DNA of 64,000 nt from CBDAPE01 sp965198325. Lineage in GTDB: Bacteria > Pseudomonadota > Alphaproteobacteria > UBA828 > JAPUJA01. Below, one piece after another: positions 52,850-61,331 of this stretch (the first letter of the stretch is position 1; the number at the start of each line of letters is the position of its first letter). The stretch lies in the NCBI GenBank assembly GCA_965198325.1, contig CBDAPE010000014.1:310001-374000 (forward strand). The letters are read 5' to 3'. The notes beneath the pieces were generated by a model, which worked only from the letters and a program-made list of their open reading frames with translations, made no database searches and was not told the origin of the DNA. Made by a program: the position numbers and the translations under genes.

Positions 52850-53842
52850 ATGGGTCGTGTGCTATCGGGGGTTCAACCCACCGGGAATCTGCATCTCGGC
52901 AATTATCTTGGGGCCATTCGCAATTGGGTGCGGATGCAGGTGGATCACGAGTGCTTGTTCTGCATTGTCGATTTGCATGCCCTGACCAACGAACAGGACC
53001 CCGAGGATCTGCGGGCAAGCACCCGTGAGGTGGCTGCTGCTTACATTGCCGCGGGGATCGACCCGGAAGCGACGATAATTTTCAATCAAAGTCGGGTGCC
53101 GGCGCATTGCGAGCTTGCCTGGCTGCTCGGCTGCTTAACGCCCTTGGGCTGGCTCAACCGGATGACGCAGTTCAAGGAAAAGGCCGGAAAGCACCGGGAT
53201 AACGCAGTGCTGGGCTTGTACGGTTATCCAGTCCTGATGGCCGCCGACATCCTCCTTTATAAGGCGACCCATGTTCCCGTCGGCGAGGATCAGAAGCAGC
53301 ACCTCGAACTCGCCCGCGACATCGCGGCCGCGTTCAATCGTCGCTATGACTACGAAGCCCTGCCGCTGCCAGAGCCAATCATCATGGGCCCAGGCACCCG
53401 GGTGATGTCGCTGCGCGACGGTGCGAGCAAGATGAGCAAGTCCGATATCTCGGAATTTTCACGCATCAACCTGACCGATGATGCGGACACGATTGCGAAG
53501 AAAATTCGCAAGGCGAAGTCGGATTCTGAAATCGGCATGACCTACGACGTGGAGGCGCGGCCTGAGGCTTCGAATTTGCTCAGCATCTATGCCGCCCTTG
53601 GGGACGATTCTCTCGAGGCGGTCTGCGACCAGTACCGGACTTCGTCGTTCTCCAATTTCAAGGCGGCCCTGACGGAGCTCGCCGTGGCCAAGCTCGGCCC
53701 GCTCGCCAAAGAGATGCGCCGGCTCGCCGCCGATACCGACTATATCGACGGTATCCTGCGCCGCGGCGCCGAAAAGGCGAACGATCTCGGGACGGCGACA
53801 CTCACCGAGGTCCAAGATCGTATGGGATTGCTGCGGCCCTGA
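52850..53842 (+). CDS. trpS: Tryptophanyl-tRNA synthetase
   Basis: TrpRS charges tRNA-Trp. The 330-residue class I enzyme has the HIGH-like motif PTGNLHLGN (10-18) and KMSKS at 194-198, with MTQFKEKAG, YPVLMAADILLY and PVGEDQKQHLELARDIA between them. ATG 52850 gives the usual MGRVLSGVQPTG N-terminus; the open frame upstream is not conserved. Normal length. Confidence 0.97.
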   Translation: MGRVLSGVQPTGNLHLGNYLGAIRNWVRMQVDHECLFCIVDLHALTNEQDPEDLRASTREVAAAYIAAGIDPEATIIFNQSRVPAHCELAWLLGCLTPLGWLNRMTQFKEKAGKHRDNAVLGLYGYPVLMAADILLYKATHVPVGEDQKQHLELARDIAAAFNRRYDYEALPLPEPIIMGPGTRVMSLRDGASKMSKSDISEFSRINLTDDADTIAKKIRKAKSDSEIGMTYDVEARPEASNLLSIYAALGDDSLEAVCDQYRTSSFSNFKAALTELAVAKLGPLAKEMRRLAADTDYIDGILRRGAEKANDLGTATLTEVQDRMGLLRP

Positions 53843-53874
53843 GCGAGAATCAACCCATGGCGGCGACCTGAGAA

Positions 53875-54792
53875 ATGGACATCTATCTGCCGATCGCCGA
53901 ACTCCCGGTCAATTTGTTCGTACTTCTCGCGCTCGGCCTCGCGGTTGGCTTCCTGTCCGGCATGTTCGGGGTCGGCGGCGGCTTTCTGATCACACCCTTG
54001 CTGATATTTATCGGCGTCGTCCCGCCGGTTGCGGTGGCGAGCGGTGCCGCCCAGCTGGTTGCGACGTCGTTTTCGGGACTGTTTGCGCACTGGCGTCAGT
54101 CCAATGTGGATTTCAAGATGGGCGCGGTGGTTCTGGTTGGCGGCGCGGGGGGGTCGTGGCTCGGTGTCTGGCTGTTCGAGCGCTTGAGCGCCATCGGCCA
54201 GATCGATCTGGTCATCTTACTCTGTTACATCGCCTTCCTGCTCATCGTCGGCGCTTTGATGGCCGTCGAAAGCCTACGCGCGATCCGCCGGCGATATGAG
54301 GGGCGCACCCGGCGCAAAGCTCATAGCCACACCTGGATTCACGGGCTGCCGCTGAAAATGCGCTTTCCCAGGTCGCGCCTTTATATCAGCGCCCTGCCGC
54401 CGATCACGATCGGCTTCATCATGGGACTGATGGCCTCGATCATGGGGGTCGGCGGCGGCTTTTTCGTGATCCCGGCAATGATCTACCTGCTCGGCATGCC
54501 GACGGCTCTCGTTGTCGGGACATCGTTATTGCAGATCGCGTTCGTGGCCGGCGTATCCGCGTTTTTTCACGCGGGAAACAACCAGACGGTGGATATCCTC
54601 CTGGTGTTGCTGCTCGCCGTCGGTGGCGTTATCGGTACTCAGTTCGGCGTCCGGATGGGGCTTCGCCTGCGTGCCGAATATCTCCGGGGACTGCTCTCAC
54701 TGGTCGTTCTCATCGTCGCAGGCCGGCTGGTTTACCTGCTGGTTACACCGCCCGACGACGAATTCTCGTTCACGTTTCTCGGTTTGTTCTGA
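53875..54792 (+). CDS. TauE/SafE (TSUP) family exporter
   Basis: The 305-residue membrane protein has eight or so helices in two related halves, each with a glycine-rich signature: GFLSGMFGVGGGFLITPLLI and GLMASIMGVGGGFFVIPAMI. TSUP proteins export sulfite, sulfoacetate or related anions. The next gene, TIGR02186, starts within its stop codon (54792), a frequent pairing. A link to sulfur or thiol export is likely but unproven. Confidence 0.93.
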   Translation: MDIYLPIAELPVNLFVLLALGLAVGFLSGMFGVGGGFLITPLLIFIGVVPPVAVASGAAQLVATSFSGLFAHWRQSNVDFKMGAVVLVGGAGGSWLGVWLFERLSAIGQIDLVILLCYIAFLLIVGALMAVESLRAIRRRYEGRTRRKAHSHTWIHGLPLKMRFPRSRLYISALPPITIGFIMGLMASIMGVGGGFFVIPAMIYLLGMPTALVVGTSLLQIAFVAGVSAFFHAGNNQTVDILLVLLLAVGGVIGTQFGVRMGLRLRAEYLRGLLSLVVLIVAGRLVYLLVTPPDDEFSFTFLGLF

Positions 54793-55541
54793 TGTCGCGC
54801 GGCTTGATCATCCTCTTAGCGGCAGGCGTCTTACTTCTGGTACTGGGGATCGGGCCGGTGCGGGCGGAGCCGCTCGTCTCCGGCCTTTCGGACGATCTGA
54901 TTGAAATCGACGCACGCTTTGCGGGTACCCGCGTGCTGTTGTTCGGCGCTACCGAGCTCGCGGGCGATATCGTGGTCGTCGTGCGTGGGCCCTGGGCGGG
55001 GGTCGTTGTGCGCCGCAAAATCCAGATTGCTGGTATCTGGGTCAATCAGGAATCCGTAGGGTTCGCAGGGATTCCGCGGCTCTATGCTGTCGCGGCGACC
55101 CGTCCGCTGGCCGACATTGCTGCCGCCGAATTACTGGCGGAGCATCAGATTGGACTGGAGAACGTGTTGTTTCAGGCGTTCTACGTGAACAGCGCCGACG
55201 GAAGCGGGCCGTTCCGGGATGCGGTACTTCGCGGCGAACAACAGGTCCGGCTGTATCCTGAGTCGGTCGGCGACGTCGAGTTCATGGGTAGCCGTCTATT
55301 CCGGGTTGGTATCGATCTGCCGCCGAATCTGCCAATCGGACGTTACGACATCGAAATTTACGTCTTCGAGGACGGCGTTATCACCGCACATCAAACCCGG
55401 CGCTTCGAAGTCCGCAAGACCGGTCTGTCAGCTGGTATCGTCGACTTCGCCCACAGTCAGCCTTGGCTTTATGGCCTGCTTGCTATCGCTTCTGCGCTGG
55501 TGGCAGGATGGCTGGGCGGCGTCGCGTTCAGGAGGGTATAG
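54792..55541 (+). CDS. TIGR02186-family membrane-anchored periplasmic protein
   Basis: The 249-residue protein has a signal peptide (LIILLAAGVLLLVLGIGPVRA), a beta-rich periplasmic domain starting LVSGLSDDLIEIDARFAGTR and including LFGATELAGDIVVVVRGP, and a C-terminal membrane helix (WLYGLLAIASALVAGWLGG). This is the layout of TIGR02186, found in alphaproteobacteria next to TSUP exporters. Its function is unknown. ATG overlaps the upstream TGA by one base, so translation is coupled. Confidence 0.85.
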   Translation: MSRGLIILLAAGVLLLVLGIGPVRAEPLVSGLSDDLIEIDARFAGTRVLLFGATELAGDIVVVVRGPWAGVVVRRKIQIAGIWVNQESVGFAGIPRLYAVAATRPLADIAAAELLAEHQIGLENVLFQAFYVNSADGSGPFRDAVLRGEQQVRLYPESVGDVEFMGSRLFRVGIDLPPNLPIGRYDIEIYVFEDGVITAHQTRRFEVRKTGLSAGIVDFAHSQPWLYGLLAIASALVAGWLGGVAFRRV

Positions 55542-55547
55542 GGAGCG

Positions 55548-56063
55548 GTGGCGAAAAAATCCAAGAAAACTGCAGAAAGCAGCGCCCGAAGTCATGTTGC
55601 GGGCCAGGTCAAGTTTCTGGTCTGTGTCGGCCACGACCCCCATTCGCGGGTCGCGGTCCATTTTGCCTGCCTCCGGGCACGAAATACAGGCGGGCGAGTC
55701 GCCCTGCTTCATGTCCTGCCACCGCCAGAGTTTCAGCATTGGGTGGCGGTCGGTGAGATCATGCGTGAAGAAACCCGCGAGGAGGCGGAGGAATTGCTTC
55801 AGAAGGTAGCGGGCGAGGTTCAGGATCGACTCGGTTTCATGCCCGAGATCAACGTCCGGGAAGGCCAGATCGGCGAACAAATTCTGCGTCAGATCGACGA
55901 CGATTCCGATGTCGACATTTTGGTTGTCGGTGCCGTGCCGGGCAGTGAGGGGCACGGCCAGCTCATTTCATGGCTCGCGGGACAACTCGCGGGAAATCTC
56001 AACATTCCAATGGTCATCGTGCCAGGCAATCTGACCGATGCGCAGCTCGAAAACCTGACCTGA
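55548..56063 (+). CDS. Universal stress protein family
   Basis: The 171-residue protein has a USP fold: VKFLVCVGHDPHSRVAVHFA, GGRVALLHVLPPP, VREGQIGEQILRQIDDDSDVDILVVGAVPGSEG and LAGQLAGNLNIPMVIVPG near the end. The usual ATP-binding GxxG..S motif is only partly kept. A basic ~15-residue N-terminal extension precedes it. GTG 55548 lies 6 bp after the TIGR02186 stop. It is probably part of the TSUP operon. Confidence 0.88.
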   Translation: MAKKSKKTAESSARSHVAGQVKFLVCVGHDPHSRVAVHFACLRARNTGGRVALLHVLPPPEFQHWVAVGEIMREETREEAEELLQKVAGEVQDRLGFMPEINVREGQIGEQILRQIDDDSDVDILVVGAVPGSEGHGQLISWLAGQLAGNLNIPMVIVPGNLTDAQLENLT

Positions 56064-56230
56064 CGGCACGGCTAGACGATTCGAAAGATCACGATTCTTG
56101 GTAAACACCGCGTGTGTGCGTGCGTGTCGACAGCCCGATTAACTTTCTAAGCTGTTGTGTCGCGATGGTTTTTAAAAAAGCTGTCGGGAAGGCTTGATAT
56201 CGCCCCGGCCGTAAGCCATGTTTCCGGTAG

Positions 56231-56245
56231 TTAACGAACGGTTAA
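56231..56245. promoter_or_regulatory. Candidate CtrA-binding site upstream of nfuA
   Basis: TTAACGAACGGTTAA fits the CtrA consensus TTAA-N7-TTAA exactly and is also a 5-bp inverted repeat. It ends 27 bp before the nfuA start. CtrA is the cell-cycle regulator of alphaproteobacteria; no ctrA gene is in the window. The rest of 56064-56272 shows no gene. Confidence 0.4.
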
Positions 56246-56272
56246 TCAGCCGAGTTTCGAGGAGCGTCGGAG

Positions 56273-56836
56273 ATGTTCATCCAGACCGAACAGACGCCGA
56301 ATCCTGCGACTTTAAAGTTCCTTCCAGGCCGCGATGTCATGATCGAAGGGACGATACATTTTGCGGATGCGGAAAGCGCCCAGCGCTCGCCGCTTGCCGA
56401 GAAGCTCTTCAAGATCGAGCAGGTCGAGGCGGTGTTCTTCGGTGCCGATTTCATTTCGGTGACGAAGCGGGATGACGCGGATTGGACGTTGCTCAAGCCC
56501 GCGATCCTGGGTGGCATCATGGAGCATTTCGTTTCTCAATTGCCGCTGCTGGTCGATGATGAACCGGGCAAGGGTTCCGATTTGGCGGCAGACGACGAGG
56601 CGGATACGGAGATCATTGCGCAGATCAAGGATCTCATCGAGACGCGGGTTCGCCCCGCGGTCGCTCAAGATGGTGGCGATATCGTCTATCGCGGCTTCGA
56701 TCGCGGTGTGGTTTTTCTTGAAATGCAGGGCGCCTGCTCCGGTTGTCCGAGCTCGACGGCGACCTTGAAGATGGGGATTGAGAATCTTCTTCGGCATTAC
56801 GTACCGGAGGTGGTCGAGGTCCGAGCAGTCGCTTGA
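56273..56836 (+). CDS. nfuA: NfuA-type Fe-S scaffold/carrier protein
   Basis: The 187-residue protein has an N-terminal Nfu_N domain (MFIQTEQTPNPATLKFLPG) and a C-terminal NifU-like domain with DLIETRVRPAVAQDGGDIVY and CSGCPSS (Cys155 and Cys158). A dimer binds one [4Fe-4S] cluster and passes it to client enzymes such as aconitase, whose gene is also in this window. ATG 56273 follows GAGGAGCG. Length and motifs are normal for the alphaproteobacterial/mitochondrial NFU1 type. Confidence 0.95.
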   Translation: MFIQTEQTPNPATLKFLPGRDVMIEGTIHFADAESAQRSPLAEKLFKIEQVEAVFFGADFISVTKRDDADWTLLKPAILGGIMEHFVSQLPLLVDDEPGKGSDLAADDEADTEIIAQIKDLIETRVRPAVAQDGGDIVYRGFDRGVVFLEMQGACSGCPSSTATLKMGIENLLRHYVPEVVEVRAVA

Positions 56837-56962
56837 CACAATAAAGCCATAAGAACCGGCGAAGAAGACGGCGGAAAACGTCGAACGGCAATAGCGCCAA
56901 AACAATCTCGGAGGAGCGCAGGGCTCCATCCAGAGAGACCGGGGGCCTAACCCCTGGGTGGG

Positions 56963-58009
56963 ATGATGGACTTGATCGGAGGGTTTCCGGTGACGAAGTT
57001 ACGGCGTCGTCGTTCGCATCGCTCCATCTGGGGCGTCGGCATAATCAGTCTTTTCGTTGTGGCGCTCTTCGCGTTGGTGCTCGCTGATCCTCAGGGGTTG
57101 ATTTTCGGTACCCAGCCGATCGCGGCAGCGGGCACCGTACCCAAATTGGCCACCCTGGAAGTCCAGAACGATGACGGCGGGTCGGGTGACCCCTTGCTGG
57201 TTTCCGTCGAATTGACGACAGCGGCCCTGCTCGAGCAGTTCGAGCAAAACGAATACGAACTCGCCGATGTGCGGGACGGCATCCGCGAAGTCCCCCGGCT
57301 CTATTTGGCGAGCCTGCCCGCCGATCTGCGCGAAATCGAGGCGGTGGTGACGCGGAAGCAGTTTTTTATCCAGACCATGCTGCCACTGGTATTGCGAGCG
57401 AACGAAAAGGTCTGGGCCACACGCGATATTCTGATCGACATCGCCGAGCGGATCCACGCCGCCCTACCGCTCTCCGAAAGCGAACGGGGCTGGCTCGATC
57501 AGCTCGCAGCCCGCTACGAGACGGACCCGGGCAATCTCGAAGAGCTCTTCAAGCGGGTCGACGTCGTGCCGCCCTCGCTGGCTCTGGCGCAGTCAGCCGT
57601 CGAGTCCGGTTGGGGCACCTCGCGTTTCGCTCGGGAAGGCAATGCGCTGTTCGGCCAGCGCGTGTTCCGCGAAGGCGCCGGAATTGTGCCCGAGGAACGG
57701 GATGCAGGTACTGGCCATGAGGTCTTGGCGTTCGAGGCCCTGGGCGATTCGGTGACGGCCTATCTGCATAACCTCAACACCCACTGGGCGTATGACGAAT
57801 TTCGCGATCGCCGTGAGATGATGCGTGCCGAGGCCAGTTGGCTCGAAAGCGCGGACCTGATTGCCGAGCTGGTTGCATACTCCGAAGAGCGGGAAAAATA
57901 TCTGAAGATTCTCAAGCGTGTGATCCGCGAAAACCGTCTCGAGCAATTCGACCACGCCAGGCTGAACAGACTTCAGCTTGTCGTCGATCTCGATCCTGCC
58001 TATCGGTAA
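56963..58009 (+). CDS. Bax-like glucosaminidase-domain protein
   Basis: The 348-residue protein has an N-terminal membrane anchor (SIWGVGIISLFVVALFALVLA). Its C-terminal part is similar to E. coli Bax/glucosaminidase-type lysozymes: RKQFFIQTMLPLVLRANEKV, PPSLALAQSAVESGWGTSRFAREGNALFGQ (catalytic Glu expected in VESGWG), SVTAYLHNLNTHWAYDEFR and REKYLKILKRVIREN. It probably cleaves peptidoglycan in the periplasm. The start could be ATG 56963, ATG 56966 or GTG 56990. It opens a group of three cell-wall genes. Confidence 0.88.
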   Translation: MMDLIGGFPVTKLRRRRSHRSIWGVGIISLFVVALFALVLADPQGLIFGTQPIAAAGTVPKLATLEVQNDDGGSGDPLLVSVELTTAALLEQFEQNEYELADVRDGIREVPRLYLASLPADLREIEAVVTRKQFFIQTMLPLVLRANEKVWATRDILIDIAERIHAALPLSESERGWLDQLAARYETDPGNLEELFKRVDVVPPSLALAQSAVESGWGTSRFAREGNALFGQRVFREGAGIVPEERDAGTGHEVLAFEALGDSVTAYLHNLNTHWAYDEFRDRREMMRAEASWLESADLIAELVAYSEEREKYLKILKRVIRENRLEQFDHARLNRLQLVVDLDPAYR

Positions 58010-58064
58010 TTTTTTGGGACGAATTCCGTCAGCGTGAACAGCTCGCCAGAGACCGGGCGAGCCA

Positions 58065-59123
58065 TCACGATCCCGGGACGATAAATTGGGTCCCGAACCA
58101 ACGCCAGCGTCCGTCGGGGCCCGGCATGGTGCAGTTGATACGAGATCGACCGGGAGGAAGGGGCTGATCGAGCCGAATCTCGACGCGGCTCGGACCTAGC
58201 TGTTCGATTACAGCCGTACCTTGATGAGAGGCGAAACAGGCGAGCGCCCCGATTTCATGGAGAATATCGGTAACCGTGAAACCGACGGCAGGCGGGTTAT
58301 TGGCGCCTACCACCGGATTCGCGGGCGTAAGATCGGCGACCGGGAGGGGTAAGGTGGCGGCCACCAGAGCAAACCGGTCTATGTCGCCGAAATGCTCGTT
58401 CAGGGCAAATCGTGAAAGGGCAAAGAAATCGCTGCCTCCGAAAATTGCCCCTGAATGTTGGCCGAATGCGGCTTCGAAGCCGGCGTCAGCGGCACTGCGC
58501 CGCACCGTGAGATCGAATTCGCCGTACGGATAGGCGAACAGAGACGGGCTGACTTCGACCTCCGATTCAATACGCGCTTGGGCATTCGCGATGTCGGCCC
58601 GTATGGCGCCTGCGTCGAATTGCCAGAGATGGCCGTGGTTCGTGCCGTGATTACCGATGGTCACGCCTGCCGCCGCGAGTTCGCGAATCTGATCCCAAGT
58701 CATGATGCCTGCGGTTCCCGCGTCGACGGCGCCAGTGGCGACAAACAAAGTGAAAGGAATTCCTGCCTCCTTCAAGCGGGGCCAGGCCTCTTCGTAAATC
58801 GAGACATAGGCGTCGTCGATGGTAATACCGATGGTGCGGTCGGGCAGTGGATTGCCCGCGCGTAGCGCCGCGATGATATGGGGCACGGGTAATACGGAAT
58901 AGCCCCCTGCTTTGAGGTGTTCGAGATGGGCTTCAAATTGATCGAGGCGGATATTTGTCGACGGATAAGTGGAGTCGTCGAACCGGTGATACATCAGAAT
59001 TACGGCGGAATCCGCAGCGTTTGCCTTGGGCACTGAAACCGTAGCGGTCAGCATGGAAGCCGCTAAAACGAAGACGGAAAGTCTACGCATCGCGCGTTGA
59101 AGAGCCTGTGAACCGCGGAGCAT
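58065..59123 (-). CDS. Secreted polysaccharide deacetylase
   Basis: The 352-residue protein has a signal peptide (LSVFVLAASMLTATVSVPKANA) and a NodB domain: ILMYHRFDD, TIGITIDDAY (Asp103 and Asp104) and GNHGTNHGHL (zinc ligands His159 and His163). FAYPYGEFD follows. The ~130-residue C-terminal region (GALACFASHQG, RSRINCTMPGPDGRWRWFG) is beyond the NodB core; the fragment at 29921-30403 carries the same region, so it is a real domain. It removes acetyl groups from a cell-wall or exported glycan. It is convergent with the Bax-like gene. Confidence 0.9.
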   Translation of the reverse strand: MLRGSQALQRAMRRLSVFVLAASMLTATVSVPKANAADSAVILMYHRFDDSTYPSTNIRLDQFEAHLEHLKAGGYSVLPVPHIIAALRAGNPLPDRTIGITIDDAYVSIYEEAWPRLKEAGIPFTLFVATGAVDAGTAGIMTWDQIRELAAAGVTIGNHGTNHGHLWQFDAGAIRADIANAQARIESEVEVSPSLFAYPYGEFDLTVRRSAADAGFEAAFGQHSGAIFGGSDFFALSRFALNEHFGDIDRFALVAATLPLPVADLTPANPVVGANNPPAVGFTVTDILHEIGALACFASHQGTAVIEQLGPSRVEIRLDQPLPPGRSRINCTMPGPDGRWRWFGTQFIVPGS

Positions 59124-59148
59124 GATCGCTTATTATATTGTAAAAAAG

Positions 59149-59742
59149 TCAATGGGAACAAGGATTTGAATAATCCAATCCGCTATGGACCGCCATCAGA
59201 CGGGTGCCGGCGGCCTGATCAGTCAGGGTCGGATAACGGCGCGGTTGGAACATCTGGTAATGCCACCACTCGTTCATGTAGAAATCCCAGCCAGCGGTGC
59301 TCATGAGTCCCAGCAGGAGATGGCGGTTGCGCTGGGCGGCAAGCGAAACGTCCGGGTTTCCGTGGTGGGACCGCGGCGTGAGCGAATCGAAGGGTGCGCC
59401 CATGTCGAGCGCCTTTCCGTCGCTGCCGACGAGCGTAAGGTCGATTGCGACGCCCCGCGAATGTGGCGAGCCCCGTCGTGGATCGGCGATATAATTCGGG
59501 TCCGGTGTGTGATTCCATAGAGCCCATTGAGCCTCGACGGGGCGAAAGCCATCGAACAGACGGAAGCGGAGCCCAAATCGCGCGGCCAAGTCAATCGCAC
59601 GGGACAGCAGCCGAGCGGCGTCCGGGTGTAGAAAGCAAGCGGTGCGGGCGTAGACGGCCCGGCTGGTGAAATTGTCGGGTCCGGCATAGGCGAGATCTAC
59701 ATCGACATCGTATTCCGGGGATGCGATGGGAGTCAGGATCAT
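59149..59742 (-). CDS. ddpX: D-alanyl-D-alanine dipeptidase (DdpX/VanX family)
   Basis: This zinc dipeptidase hydrolyses D-Ala-D-Ala released during wall turnover. The 197-residue product has RLFDGFRPVEAQWALW (active-site Arg), SPHSRGVAIDLTL at 92-104 (His94 and Asp101, zinc ligands) and MNEWWHYQ (catalytic Glu158 and third ligand His161). ATG 59742 gives the family's usual length; ATG 59790 would add 16 residues. No vancomycin-resistance genes are nearby, so a peptidoglycan-recycling role is more likely. It is divergent from tsaB. Confidence 0.93.
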   Translation of the reverse strand: MILTPIASPEYDVDVDLAYAGPDNFTSRAVYARTACFLHPDAARLLSRAIDLAARFGLRFRLFDGFRPVEAQWALWNHTPDPNYIADPRRGSPHSRGVAIDLTLVGSDGKALDMGAPFDSLTPRSHHGNPDVSLAAQRNRHLLLGLMSTAGWDFYMNEWWHYQMFQPRRYPTLTDQAAGTRLMAVHSGLDYSNPCSH

Positions 59743-59808
59743 GGATCGAGTGATGCGACGATGGGGTTGGATGGACGGAAAGTCTAACATGGTTAGAAGG
59801 CCAGCGGC

Positions 59809-60495
59809 ATGAGGCTGCTTGCGCTGGATTGCGCAGCCGGCGCGTGCTCGGTTGCACTGTGGACCGACGGCGCGATCCCGGCGAGCCGCTGTGAGGCCAT
59901 GGCACGTAGCCATGCCGAGGCACTACTGCCAATGGTCGACACGGTCGCGGGGGAAGCAGGAGTCGATCTTCGATCACTGGACCGGGTGGCCGTATCCGTG
60001 GGGCCGGGAAGTTTTACCGGCTTGCGGGTCGGGCTCGCCGCGGCGCGCGGTCTTGCGCTGGCAGCCGCCTGCCCGGTGATCGGCGTCGGCACACTTGAAG
60101 CGTTGGCTTGGGCGACCGCGCCCGACGAACGAGTCGGCCGGACGGTTCTGGCAGCGCTCGATGCCCGTCGGGGCGAAGTCTACATTCAACCATTCAACGC
60201 TGCCTTGGCATCGCTGGCACCGCCTGCCGCCTTACCTCTGGAGGCTGACCTTCCCTGGACCGAAGAGGCGGTGCTGCTGGTCGGAACCGGTGCGTCGATT
60301 GTGGCGGCCGCGCTGGGTGAGCGGGGATCAGAGATCGCGCTGTCCCAAGCATCCGAGGCTCCGGACGCCGTGCATGTCGCAGCACTGGCGGCGTCTCATG
60401 ACGAAAGGGCCTGTCCGGGTTTCGAAGTTGCCCCCGTCTATCTGAGAGGTGCGGGTGCCGAACAGCCGGTCAGCCCAGCGCGGAGCCAAACGTGA
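59809..60495 (+). CDS. tsaB: tRNA t6A synthesis protein TsaB
   Basis: TsaB binds TsaD and TsaE in the complex that puts threonylcarbamoyl on A37 of ANN-decoding tRNAs. The 228-residue product has the ASKHA-fold start RLLALDCAAGACSVALW, RSHAEALLPMVD and VSVGPGSFTGLRVGLAAARG. ALDARRGEVYIQPF follows. Start at ATG 59809; rimI begins at 60492, overlapping the stop by 4 nt, the usual tsaB-rimI pairing. Confidence 0.95.
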   Translation: MRLLALDCAAGACSVALWTDGAIPASRCEAMARSHAEALLPMVDTVAGEAGVDLRSLDRVAVSVGPGSFTGLRVGLAAARGLALAAACPVIGVGTLEALAWATAPDERVGRTVLAALDARRGEVYIQPFNAALASLAPPAALPLEADLPWTEEAVLLVGTGASIVAAALGERGSEIALSQASEAPDAVHVAALAASHDERACPGFEVAPVYLRGAGAEQPVSPARSQT

Positions 60496-60965
60496 GAACG
60501 CACCGAGACGGGGTGTTCTCGATCACTCGGGCGGCGCCGGAGGGCTACCAAACCATTGCCCGGCTCCACAGTGTCTGTTTCGATAATCCCTGGAGCGCGC
60601 CGGCGATCGAACGGTTGTTGGAGCCCCGCGGCAGTTTCGCGCTAGTCGCCGATCAGTCGGGCCGTCCGGCCGGGTTCCTGCTCTGCCGACGGGTCTTGCG
60701 CGAAGCCGAAATCTTGTCAATCGGCGTCGTTCCCGCCGCGCGACGACAGGGAATTGGGGAAGCGCTGCTCGCGCACGCGATAGACCGTGCCAGGAATGCA
60801 CGCGATGACGTCGTCATTCTTGAAGTGGCGGCCGACAACCAAGCCGCTCGGGCGCTTTATGCGGCTGGCGGATTCGAGGTGACGGGCTGGCGCCCGGGCT
60901 ACTACTCGCGACCCGGCGGGCAAACCGTATCCGCGGTCATTATGCGGTGCTCGCTCGAGTCTTAG
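60492..60965 (+). CDS. rimI: Ribosomal-protein alanine N-acetyltransferase RimI
   Basis: RimI acetylates the N-terminus of ribosomal protein S18 and related targets. The 157-residue GNAT protein has HSVCFDNPWSAPAIERLL, then EAEILSIGVVPAARRQGIGEALLAHAIDRA (acetyl-CoA loop RRQGIG) and LEVAADNQAARALYAAGGFEVTGWRPGYYSR. GTG 60492 overlaps the tsaB stop. Its end overlaps the convergent tusA-like gene by 4 bp. Confidence 0.94.
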   Translation: MRTHRDGVFSITRAAPEGYQTIARLHSVCFDNPWSAPAIERLLEPRGSFALVADQSGRPAGFLLCRRVLREAEILSIGVVPAARRQGIGEALLAHAIDRARNARDDVVILEVAADNQAARALYAAGGFEVTGWRPGYYSRPGGQTVSAVIMRCSLES

Positions 60966-61204
60966 GCCTTTCGGATTACCAGCCGATGGACGCCGTCGGA
61001 ACCCGCCTCCGCTTCGAGAATCAGGATTTCATGCCCCTCTTCGCGAACCGATCGGGGTACGTTCTCGAGTGGTTCCCCGGCATTCAATCGGACCTCGAGC
61101 GTGTCACCCGACTCCATCGCTTCGATCCGAAGCCGTGTCTTTACGAATGTCATCGGGCAAACGTCCGACGTAATGTCGAGGAAATTATTGGGTGAGTCCG
61201 CCAC
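60962..61204 (-). CDS. tusA: TusA-family sulfurtransferase
   Basis: The 80-residue protein has DITSDVCPMTFVKTRLRIEAM, with Cys16 in the conserved CPx2-x-x-T/K-R motif of TusA. GDTLEVRLNAGEPLENVPRSV follows. TusA-type proteins carry persulfide sulfur for tRNA thiolation, molybdenum cofactor or other sulfur relays; this one is too short of context for a specific role. Start is GTG 61204. It is convergent with rimI and divergent from mucR. Confidence 0.9.
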   Translation of the reverse strand: MADSPNNFLDITSDVCPMTFVKTRLRIEAMESGDTLEVRLNAGEPLENVPRSVREEGHEILILEAEAGSDGVHRLVIRKA

Positions 61205-61265
61205 GCTTTCACTCCGAATTTCCCGGACCGGATTTCCGAATCTAATTTATTTCGTTATTTCCGGT

Positions 61266-61294
61266 TTGAATGGGAGAGCCTTCCCTTATATATA
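61266..61294 (+). promoter_or_regulatory. Candidate mucR promoter
   Basis: TTGAAT (61266-61271), a 17-bp spacer and TATATA (61289-61294) lie 38 bp before the mucR start, in an unusually AT-rich intergenic stretch (61205-61331). MucR/Ros regulators bind AT-rich DNA and often repress themselves, so the region may also hold its operator. Confidence 0.45.
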
Positions 61295-61331
61295 GCTGTT
61301 TAAGTTCTATTCGGAAGGATCGAGTATAAAG

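Noticed and set aside
59149..59742. A vancomycin-resistance vanX gene
   Set aside because: No vanH, vanA or regulator is nearby, and Gram-negative DdpX proteins of this kind work in D-Ala-D-Ala recycling.
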